This document shows, in pieces, positions 1 through 5,072 of a stretch of 5,072 nt of DNA (its first letter is position 1; every line of letters begins with the position of its first letter). This DNA is from Candidatus Omnitrophota bacterium (GTDB lineage Bacteria > Omnitrophota > Gorgyraeia > 2-02-FULL-51-18 > JAGOUK01). A program made the position numbers and the translations under genes. The stretch is from the NCBI GenBank assembly GCA_020058965.1, contig JAGVCY010000142.1, forward strand, positions 1 to 5,072, in the 5' to 3' direction. Under the pieces are notes generated by a model. It worked only from the letters and a program-made list of their open reading frames with translations, ran no database searches and was not told where the DNA came from.

Positions 1-11
1 AGGAGCGCATG

Positions 12-53
12 GGAGCGAGCGCGCCTAGTCTTAGACAGCGCGCGAGCGGCTCC
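12..53. repeat. Imperfect GC-rich inverted repeat (two-part stem)
   Basis: GGAGC (12-16) pairs with GCTCC (49-53), and GCGCGC (19-24) pairs with GCGCGC (38-43), separated by an uneven internal loop (two bases against five) and a 13-base terminal loop. The terminal loop itself contains a small palindrome, GTCTTAGAC (28-36). The structure should be stable on either strand. It may be a transcript-end hairpin, an attenuator or a dispersed palindromic repeat; the sequence alone does not decide. Confidence 0.5.
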
Positions 54-62
54 GTCCGGAGA

Positions 63-80
63 AGACAGATGCTCCTGTCT
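63..80 (-). terminator. Small hairpin after nuoI, weak terminator candidate
   Basis: AGACAG (63-68) and CTGTCT (75-80) form a perfect 6-bp stem with a six-base loop, starting 28 bases after the nuoI stop. On the message the stem is followed by TCTTCTCC-like sequence rather than a run of U, so intrinsic termination would be weak. It could equally be a processing or RNA-stability element. Confidence 0.25.
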
Positions 81-107
81 GCGGGCCGAGGCCGAACCGA
101 GCGAAGC

Positions 108-695
108 TTATATTTTTTTGTAAACGGGAGGGGTCTTGAGGTCTTGGTTCAGCGGGTGCTGACCATTGGTCGACCCGGGATTCATGAGCTCTTCCATATT
201 GAGCATCATGCCTTGCCGGGTGTACGACGCGATGTCGAGGATCTGCGTGTCCATGCGGATAGCGTCTTCAGGACAAACTTCCACGCAAAACCCGCAGTAG
301 ACGCATTTGCCCAGGTCGATGTCGAAGGAGGATGGAACTTTTTCGATATTAGGATCAGGATGCTCGGACGCGACAATATTGATGCACTTGGCGGGACAGA
401 TCGTCTCGCACATCATACAGGCTACACAGCGGGTCGTGCCGTCATCGCGATGCATCAACCGGTGACGGGTGCGGGTGCGCGAAGACAAGGGGCGCTGTTC
501 CTCAGGGTACTGATAGGTCACCGCTCCGCCTGACTTGCCGCCCGGCCGGATCCCGAGCAAGCCGAGTGTCTGCAAAAAACCGTTCACAAAAAAATGCTTG
601 GCCGTGATACCGAGACCCACGAACACCGCCGGTAAATAGGTCTTGTCCCAAAACGAAAGTTCTCTGCGCTTCATCACCTTGGTTTTAGGCGCCAT
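108..695 (-). CDS. nuoI: NADH-quinone oxidoreductase subunit I (TYKY homologue, two [4Fe-4S] clusters)
   Basis: NuoI is the 8Fe ferredoxin-like subunit of complex I. It carries N6a and N6b and relays electrons from NuoG towards N2 and quinone at the membrane surface. The 195-residue protein has a basic N-terminus and an amphipathic region (about 10-50) expected to lie on the membrane, then two CxxCxxCxxxCP motifs: C90, C93, C96, C100 (RCVACMMCETICPAKC) and C131, C134, C137, C141 (KCVYCGFCVEVCPEDAI). In this fold the fourth Cys of each motif serves the other cluster. C104 is an additional cysteine. The C-terminal tail, from about residue 165, is polar and ends PPVYKKI. The start at 695 is supported by GGGGAG nine bases upstream and by its place two bases after the nuoH stop; the frame is open back to 779, but that would only extend into nuoH. 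It is the last gene of the tightly packed block. Confidence 0.97.
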   Translation of the reverse strand: MAPKTKVMKRRELSFWDKTYLPAVFVGLGITAKHFFVNGFLQTLGLLGIRPGGKSGGAVTYQYPEEQRPLSSRTRTRHRLMHRDDGTTRCVACMMCETICPAKCINIVASEHPDPNIEKVPSSFDIDLGKCVYCGFCVEVCPEDAIRMDTQILDIASYTRQGMMLNMEELMNPGSTNGQHPLNQDLKTPPVYKKI

Positions 696-697
696 GA

Positions 698-1840
698 TTA
701 TTTGCTCCCCGGAAATAAAACGACAATGATGCTGGTGATGAGGACATTGAGGAGCGACAACGGAAACAGAATCTTCCAACCCAAATGCATCAGCTGGTCA
801 TACCGGAATCTCGGCAGTGTCCATCTAATCAGCATGAAGAACCAGTTAAAGAACAAGACCTTCAGCATAAACGCCAGGATCCCCGCGATCCCGACCGCCA
901 TGGCCGGCATCAGGATCACCTGACCCCACGGAAAGTGGAACCCATCCGGCATGAGATACGGGATCTGCCATCCGCCGAAGAACAGCGTCGTCACGAGGCA
1001 CGCGACCATGACGGTTTCGACCAAGTCGGTCAAAAAGAACATACCGAACTTCATCCCGCTGTACTCGATGAAGTAACCGATGATTTCGGACTCACCTTCC
1101 GGCAGATCGAAAGGAACTCGCTTGGTTTCGGCCAGCGCGGCAGTTGTAAAAATGAAAAAGGCCAGCGGCTGTGTGAAGACACCCCAAGCCGGGATCCAGC
1201 CGAAGAAGTAGCTTCCCTGCGCGTGAACGATCTGCTGAAGGGACATGGTCCCGTACAGCACGACCAGACCCATGATCGAGATACCCATGGCGATCTCGTA
1301 CGAAAGCATTTGGGACGCGGCGCGCATGCCGCCGAGGAAGGCATAGTTGTTGTTTGATGAAAAACCGGCCAGGATGACGCCGTACACGCCGAGTGACAGC
1401 ATCGCGAACACGACCAACAAACCGACATTGACATCGGCGATCTGAAGATTAATGTGCTGACCGCCGATGTCGAGGAAGTTGCCGAACGGAATCGCCGCAA
1501 AGGTGACTAGCGCTGAAGTGACCGAAATGATCGGTGCCAGGTTATAGAGAAGACGGTCCACTCCGGCCGGTTCAAAAACTTCTTTGACGAACATTTTGAC
1601 CGCGTCAGCCAAGGAATGTAAAAGGCCGAGCCGGTTGATGGGGTACAGAATGGGGAGAAGGATCCAGTTGAGAATTTTGAACGGGCCGCCGAACACGATC
1701 CAGGCGCGGTTGGCGCCGATGCGGTCCTGCATGACGGCGCTTTGCTTCCGCTCGACCCAGGTGAGCAGGCCTGCGAGATTAAGCACCATCCCGAGAAAGG
1801 ACGCGATTAGAATTCCCTTAATCGCGAGGATCGGAAGCAT
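698..1840 (-). CDS. nuoH: NADH-quinone oxidoreductase subunit H (ND1 homologue, quinone-site membrane subunit)
   Basis: NuoH is the membrane subunit that joins the hydrophilic arm to the proton-pumping arm and forms much of the quinone chamber. It has 380 residues and about eight membrane helices (roughly 5-27, 97-120, 137-160, 180-200, 220-238, 267-290, 308-332 and 356-376). Family motifs are ERKQSAVMQDRIGANRA (30-46), GLLHSLADAVKMFVKE (72-87), the acidic loop AETKRVPFDLPEGESE (237-252) running into EYSGMKF (259-265), and LPRFRYDQLMHLGWK (342-356). Three features are unusual: GANR replaces the common GPNR, about 20 extra hydrophobic residues lie between 46 and 72, and the loop from E252 to E259 is one residue shorter than in E. 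coli NuoH or human ND1. The start at 1840 gives a normal N-terminal helix and lies two bases after the nuoG stop; an in-frame ATG at 1900 would overlap nuoG by 58 bases. Confidence 0.97.
   Translation of the reverse strand: MLPILAIKGILIASFLGMVLNLAGLLTWVERKQSAVMQDRIGANRAWIVFGGPFKILNWILLPILYPINRLGLLHSLADAVKMFVKEVFEPAGVDRLLYNLAPIISVTSALVTFAAIPFGNFLDIGGQHINLQIADVNVGLLVVFAMLSLGVYGVILAGFSSNNNYAFLGGMRAASQMLSYEIAMGISIMGLVVLYGTMSLQQIVHAQGSYFFGWIPAWGVFTQPLAFFIFTTAALAETKRVPFDLPEGESEIIGYFIEYSGMKFGMFFLTDLVETVMVACLVTTLFFGGWQIPYLMPDGFHFPWGQVILMPAMAVGIAGILAFMLKVLFFNWFFMLIRWTLPRFRYDQLMHLGWKILFPLSLLNVLITSIIVVLFPGSK
705..710 (-). promoter_or_regulatory. Ribosome binding site of nuoI
   Basis: The message reads GGGGAG here, nine bases before the ATG at 695. 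It lies inside the last codons of nuoH. It supports the chosen nuoI start over the in-frame ATG at 779. Confidence 0.7.
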
Positions 1841-1842
1841 GC

Positions 1843-3471
1843 TTAGTGAGCTCCCGCCGTCGCGGCAACTGCCGGCTGTGCGGCGCCCGGACCGCTCCAT
1901 ATTTTTCCATGCGGGTCCAGCGCGGTATACGACATCCCTTTGAACGCTCCCGATTCCATCGCCAAAGAAACAAAAATATCTTCCGCCCGCTTATTTTTCC
2001 AGATAATTCCCTGTCCGGCCGCCAGGTCCTGAACGATCTTCCATGTGGCCCGTGCGTCGGCCATCGGCTCAAGCGCTTTGCGAATGCGCTGAACCCGGCC
2101 CTCAAAGTTGGTAAAAGTTCCGTCCGTTTCGGCGTACGACGCGCCCGGCAACACCAGATCCGCCGAGTTGGAGGTCGCATTCACGTTGACGCCCGAGTAC
2201 AGTATCGTTTTGACCTTGGCGCGCACGACCGAAAGCGTGTCGGCGCCGTACTTGCTCAAATCCCGTCCAAATACGATCAAACCATCCAGTTCCCCCCGCT
2301 TGGCGGCTTCGACCACCTGAGAGATGTCTTCCCCGGCGCCGAATATTTCGCGCGCCCCGGCGGAGTTCGGGTTTTTGTCGCCTCGGATCAAAAAATTATC
2401 CTCAAACCCCTGATCAAAAGACCAGGAGTAAGCGACGCGGTTGATCCGAAGAACATCCTTCACGAACTTTTTCTGCAAAAATAATTCTTCGTTGGTGTAT
2501 TGGGAGGAGGTCACAAAAGCCCATCGGCTGGGCTGCGCGGCGGCTTCGCCCACGATTTTTCCGGCGGCAACCAACGCGTTTTCCCAGGTCGTTTCTTCAA
2601 GCCGGCCGGCGGCGCGCGCCTGCACCTTTTCGATGCGGCCAATGTCGATGGACTTGTAAGCGTACCGACCCTCATCACACATCCACCACTTGTTCACTTC
2701 CGGATTCTCGATCGGCTTGAGACGCATGACGCGCTCTTTTTTCAAATGATACGGGCGGCTTTTTTCAGTTTCGATAGAAATATTGCAGCCGCGGGAGCAG
2801 CCCGGACAAACGGACTTCTGTTTGCCGAGGTACCAAACGCGCATTTTAAAGCGGAAGTCTTTGTCCGTCAGCGCGCCGACCGGACAGATGTCCGCGACAT
2901 TGCCGGAATATTTGTTGTTGAGCTCGGTGTACACATCCACGGCGGTGTGATCGCCGCGGTTGAACATCCCGAACTCATGCGTCTTGGTCACTTCGTCCGT
3001 AAAGCGGACGCAGCGCGAGCATAAGATGCAGCGCTCCTGATCCAGATTGATGGTGGGCCCGATCGAAAAGGCTTTTTTGGATTTTTTTACTTTATTTTCA
3101 TTAAACTTGGGGTCGTAAGCGCCGTATTCCATGTAATAGTCTTGCAGCTTGCACTCGCCGGCCTGATCGCAGACCGGGCAATCGAGCGGATGGTTCGCGA
3201 GCAAAAACTCTAGTGCGTATTTTTGGGAATCCGTGGCCTTGCCCGACTTGGTGTGGATGACCATGCCTTCGGTGACGGTGGTGTTGCAGGCGATCACCGT
3301 GCGGGGCATTTTTTCCACTTCGACCTGGCAGATGCGGCAATTGCCCGCGATCGAGAGGCCCGGATGATAGCAATACCGGGGCAGATCGCCATTCAGCTGA
3401 TCGATCGCTTCGATGATGAGCGAACCGTCTTTAACCGTGATTTGCTTACCGTCGATGGTGATGTTCGCCAT
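1843..3471 (-). CDS. nuoG: NADH-quinone oxidoreductase subunit G (75 kDa, N1b/N4/N5/N7), short form
   Basis: NuoG is the iron-sulfur wire of the NADH module, carrying electrons from NuoF towards NuoI. Ligand sets are complete: N1b [2Fe-2S] C34, C45, C48, C62; N5 H94, C98, C101, C107 (HPLDCPVCDQAGEC); N4 C148, C151, C154, C196; and the bacterial-type N7 set C222, C225, C229 (CPGCSRGC) with C265 (WWMCDEGR). N7 is known in some bacteria and absent from mitochondria. From about residue 290 to 490 there is a molybdopterin-oxidoreductase-like domain, recognisable at 396-403 (LDGLIVFG) and 437-462 (ADLVLPGASYAETDGT and following). At 542 residues the protein is much shorter than E. coli NuoG (about 900) or the mitochondrial 75 kDa subunit (about 700), and the difference lies in that domain. 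No frameshift is seen. The end is Ala/Pro-rich and probably disordered. The ATG follows the nuoF stop by two bases. Confidence 0.97.
   Translation of the reverse strand: MANITIDGKQITVKDGSLIIEAIDQLNGDLPRYCYHPGLSIAGNCRICQVEVEKMPRTVIACNTTVTEGMVIHTKSGKATDSQKYALEFLLANHPLDCPVCDQAGECKLQDYYMEYGAYDPKFNENKVKKSKKAFSIGPTINLDQERCILCSRCVRFTDEVTKTHEFGMFNRGDHTAVDVYTELNNKYSGNVADICPVGALTDKDFRFKMRVWYLGKQKSVCPGCSRGCNISIETEKSRPYHLKKERVMRLKPIENPEVNKWWMCDEGRYAYKSIDIGRIEKVQARAAGRLEETTWENALVAAGKIVGEAAAQPSRWAFVTSSQYTNEELFLQKKFVKDVLRINRVAYSWSFDQGFEDNFLIRGDKNPNSAGAREIFGAGEDISQVVEAAKRGELDGLIVFGRDLSKYGADTLSVVRAKVKTILYSGVNVNATSNSADLVLPGASYAETDGTFTNFEGRVQRIRKALEPMADARATWKIVQDLAAGQGIIWKNKRAEDIFVSLAMESGAFKGMSYTALDPHGKIWSGPGAAQPAVAATAGAH
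1851..1855 (-). promoter_or_regulatory. Ribosome binding site of nuoH
   Basis: The message reads GGGAG ten bases before the ATG at 1840, inside the end of nuoG. Together with the two-base gap to the nuoG stop it favours the 1840 start over the in-frame ATG at 1900. Confidence 0.6.
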
Positions 3472-3473
3472 GA

Positions 3474-4778
3474 TTAGTGGGCAGCGTGAACTGCCGTCTC
3501 CTTACCCGCGGACTTGCCGCTCTTGATGTAATCTTCGAACTCGGCTCTAAATTTGGCGATGTAACTCTGAATGGGCCAGGCCGCGGCTTCCGCGAACACG
3601 CAAATCGTCCGGCCTTCCATGCGGCCGGCAACATCCAACAAAGTATCCAGGTCCTCGATCTTTCCCTCGCCGCGATAAATGCGCTCGATGATCTTAAGCG
3701 CCCAGCCGGTGCCTTCGCGGCAGGGCGAGCACTGCCCGCATGATTCATGCGCAAAAAACCGGCATCCGTACAGCAGCGCCTTGACCATGCAGGTGTCTTC
3801 GTCCATGACCATCACGCCGGATGAGCCGAGCATCGTGCCCGCGGCTTTCAAGCTGTCGAAGTCCATTTTTACATCGATCTCATCGGCTCGGAGGATCTTG
3901 GCGGACATTCCGCCCGGGATCACCGCTTTAATTTTTTTACCGCCGCGCACGCCGCCGCCGTAGGTATAAATAATTTCGCGCAGGGTGATTCCCATGGGAA
4001 GCTCGTACACACCGGGTTTTGCCACATGGCCCGAAACGCTGTACAGATGAGGACCTAAGGTACCGCCGCCCCATTTGGAAAAGTTTTCGGCGCCCATGCG
4101 GCCAATATGCATGACACTCGCGATGGTCTCGACGTTATTGATGATGGTCGGACATCCGAAGAGACCGACGATCGCCGGAAAGGGCGGCTTGAGGCGCGGG
4201 AGGCCGCGCTTTCCTTCTAGGGAGTTGAGGAGGGCGGTTTCTTCGCCGCAAATGTAGGCGCCGGCGCCGCGGTGCACCGTGATGTCCACGCGGTAGTTGG
4301 AAGTTCCAAAAACATTGTTGCCCAAAAAGCCCTTCGCATAAGCTTCGTCCACCGCGGCCTGAAAACGCTGAGTCGGAATGACATACTCTCCGCGGATGTA
4401 GACATAGCACTTGTTCGACTTGATCGCGTAGCAGCTCATGATGATGCCTTCGATGAGTGAGTGCGGGTCGCGCTCCAAAATGTAACGGTCCTTGCAAGTC
4501 CCGGGCTCACCTTCGTCGGCGTTGATAACCAGATAAATCGGTTTTTTGGTGTCCTTGGGCAAAAAGGACCACTTTTTGGCAGTGGGAAATCCCGCCCCGC
4601 CGCAGCCGCGCAGACCGGCGTCGCTCACCATTTTTGCCACATCTTCGGGTTTTCCGGCAAGCGCCTTGCGCGCGGTCTCATAGGCGCCGAGCTTGAGCAC
4701 GGTCTCGATCTTCCATGCGTCAGGCAGATTGAAGTAGCGCGAAACGACAGGTTCGAGATTAGGCGTGGGATTCACCAT
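3474..4778 (-). CDS. nuoF: NADH-quinone oxidoreductase subunit F (51 kDa, NADH/FMN binding, [4Fe-4S] N3)
   Basis: NuoF is the electron entry subunit of complex I: it binds NADH, passes hydride to FMN and sends electrons to cluster N3. The protein has 434 residues, normal for the family. The glycine-rich flavin/NADH loop is at residues 55-66 (GLRGCGGAGFPT), the acidic NADH-site motif NADEGEPGTCKDR at 86-98, and the 51 kDa signature GAGAYICGEETALL at 171-184. The N3 ligands are C347, C350 and C353 in ESCGQCSPCREG, plus C393 in TIC. Residue 59 in the glycine-rich loop is Cys, where Arg is usual. The start at 4778 is chosen because MVNPTPNLEP begins there, its ATG overlaps the nuoE stop (TAATG), and an in-frame start at 4883 would run through nuoE. 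Only a weak ribosome binding site is visible (GGAC, 4793..4790), so translation is probably coupled to nuoE. The last ten residues are Ala/His-rich. Confidence 0.98.
   Translation of the reverse strand: MVNPTPNLEPVVSRYFNLPDAWKIETVLKLGAYETARKALAGKPEDVAKMVSDAGLRGCGGAGFPTAKKWSFLPKDTKKPIYLVINADEGEPGTCKDRYILERDPHSLIEGIIMSCYAIKSNKCYVYIRGEYVIPTQRFQAAVDEAYAKGFLGNNVFGTSNYRVDITVHRGAGAYICGEETALLNSLEGKRGLPRLKPPFPAIVGLFGCPTIINNVETIASVMHIGRMGAENFSKWGGGTLGPHLYSVSGHVAKPGVYELPMGITLREIIYTYGGGVRGGKKIKAVIPGGMSAKILRADEIDVKMDFDSLKAAGTMLGSSGVMVMDEDTCMVKALLYGCRFFAHESCGQCSPCREGTGWALKIIERIYRGEGKIEDLDTLLDVAGRMEGRTICVFAEAAAWPIQSYIAKFRAEFEDYIKSGKSAGKETAVHAAH
3480..3504 (-). promoter_or_regulatory. Possible hairpin-bridged ribosome binding site of nuoG
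   Basis: No Shine-Dalgarno sequence lies in the usual place before nuoG. A strong one, TAAGGAG (3504..3498), is 26 bases upstream of the ATG, within the last nuoF codons. Between the two is a perfect 5-bp hairpin, GGCAG (3495..3491), a six-base loop, and CTGCC (3484..3480). If it folds, the spacing drops to ten bases. The sequence elements are seen directly; the bridging role is inferred, and simple coupling to nuoF termination is the alternative. Confidence 0.35.
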
Positions 4779-5072
4779 TATTTGAGCCCGTCCACAATTT
4801 GGTCGATTTTTTTCTCGGTGAGGTCGGTGTGATACGGGCCGTTGACGGACATCATCGGCGCGCCTTCGCAATTGCAGAGGCATTGCGCTTCCTCGATCGA
4901 AACGCGGCCGTCCTTGGTGGTCTCTCCGCGCTTGATGCCGAGTTTTTTCTCAAGATGGCACAGCAGCTTGTCGCCGCCGTTCAGCATGCAGCTCATCGAG
5001 GTGCAAAACAAAATGTGATTCCGGCCGACCGGCTTGCGGTGGTACATCGTATAAAACGAGACCACTTCGCGC
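4778..5072 (-). CDS. nuoE: NADH-quinone oxidoreductase subunit E (24 kDa, [2Fe-2S] N1a), N-terminus missing
   Basis: NuoE is the thioredoxin-fold subunit of the complex I NADH module; it sits beside NuoF in the cytoplasm and holds [2Fe-2S] cluster N1a, off the main electron path. The reading frame stays open to the window edge, leaving 97 C-terminal residues; the family is usually about 160 or more, so roughly the first 60 to 70 are outside. The fragment opens with the family signature REVVSFYTMYHRKPVGRN. Cluster ligands are visible as C-x4-C (fragment residues 23 and 28) and C-x3-C (64 and 68). Residue 66, between the last pair, is also Cys (CLCNC) where the family normally has Gly. A GTG at 5065 lies in frame but inside the conserved domain, so it is not the start. 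The TAA stop overlaps the nuoF ATG by one base. The assignment is secure. Confidence 0.96.
   Translation of the reverse strand, partial: REVVSFYTMYHRKPVGRNHILFCTSMSCMLNGGDKLLCHLEKKLGIKRGETTKDGRVSIEEAQCLCNCEGAPMMSVNGPYHTDLTEKKIDQIVDGLK

Larger units (their letters stand above)
1..107. other. Non-coding, hairpin-rich spacer downstream of nuoI
   Basis: This stretch breaks the packed gene order: no coding region can be supported in it. The left half is dominated by GC-rich alternations of GCGC and CGAGCG, unlike the neighbouring coding DNA, and it holds several inverted repeats listed separately. On the minus strand an ATG at 10..8 could open the next gene, but only three codons remain and no ribosome binding site precedes it. 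I see no tRNA and no U-tract of a classic terminator. Confidence 0.7.

Noticed and set aside
9..533. Plus-strand open frame of 174 codons with AGGAG near its start
   Set aside because: It is antisense to nuoI over most of its length and encodes no recognisable domain; the purine-rich start context is part of the GC-rich palindrome at the left edge.
785..1357. Plus-strand open frame of 190 codons opposite nuoH
   Set aside because: Its composition (His, Arg, Asp and Glu-rich) is the typical antisense of a hydrophobic membrane protein gene; nuoH explains the region.
1841..1900. Longer nuoH start, 20 codons upstream
   Set aside because: The added residues are polar and Arg-rich and overlap nuoG; the ATG at 1840 has a ribosome binding site and begins directly with the first membrane helix.
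1846..2484. Plus-strand open frame of 212 codons opposite nuoG
   Set aside because: It is a shadow of the nuoG coding frame, with an Arg-rich composition and no family features.
1843..2620. NuoG broken by a frameshift or premature stop
   Set aside because: The domain is short but continuous, keeps its late motifs (ADLVLPG, DGTFTNFEGR), and ends two bases before nuoH, so there is no room or remnant for a lost C-terminal part.
2500..3024. Plus-strand open frame of 174 codons opposite nuoG
   Set aside because: It mirrors conserved nuoG codons, and its translation resembles no protein family.
4779..4883. Longer nuoF start, 35 codons upstream
   Set aside because: It would run out of frame through the conserved end of nuoE, and the added residues do not resemble NuoF; the ATG at 4778 overlapping the nuoE stop fits better.
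1..5072. A new defence, mobile or otherwise undescribed system
   Set aside because: All coding capacity is accounted for by five complex I subunits in canonical order; I see no integrase, transposase, CRISPR-like repeats or orphan genes.

Overview
This window is a stretch of a bacterial respiratory NADH dehydrogenase (complex I, NDH-1) operon. All real genes are on the minus strand. In transcription order, from high to low coordinates, they are nuoE (5' end cut off by the window edge), nuoF, nuoG, nuoH and nuoI, followed by about 107 bases of non-coding, hairpin-rich DNA that reach the left edge. Every plus-strand open frame is an antisense shadow of these genes.

The genes are packed very tightly. 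nuoE and nuoF share one base (TAATG). Each of the next three junctions (F/G, G/H, H/I) is a TAA stop, two bases, then ATG, and all five genes end in TAA. This points to one polycistronic message with translational coupling. The packing stops after nuoI: no gene follows within 97 bases, and the gap holds several inverted repeats. The only in-frame candidate for a next start is an ATG at 10..8, cut by the edge. The usual neighbours (nuoA-D upstream, nuoJ-N downstream) are not in view.

The proteins form the electron path of the enzyme. NuoF oxidises NADH with FMN and carries cluster N3; NuoE carries N1a beside it. NuoG carries N1b, N4, N5 and the bacterial-type N7. NuoI carries N6a and N6b and passes electrons towards the quinone site, which NuoH helps form in the membrane. 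All expected iron-sulfur ligands that should be in view are present, so the complex looks functional.

The organism cannot be fixed from this window. NuoG is short (542 aa, with a condensed molybdopterin-like domain). NuoH has a GANR motif in place of the usual GPNR, and a hydrophobic insertion. From memory of family sequences these fit a Gram-negative lineage of the former Deltaproteobacteria or Bdellovibrionota type, or a similar deep-branching bacterium; this is a low-confidence inference. I see no novel system. The points worth a second look are small: a one-residue shortening in the conserved acidic loop of NuoH, the NuoH insertion, extra cysteines beside cofactor sites in NuoE and NuoF, a possible hairpin-bridged ribosome binding site for nuoG, and the structured tail after nuoI.
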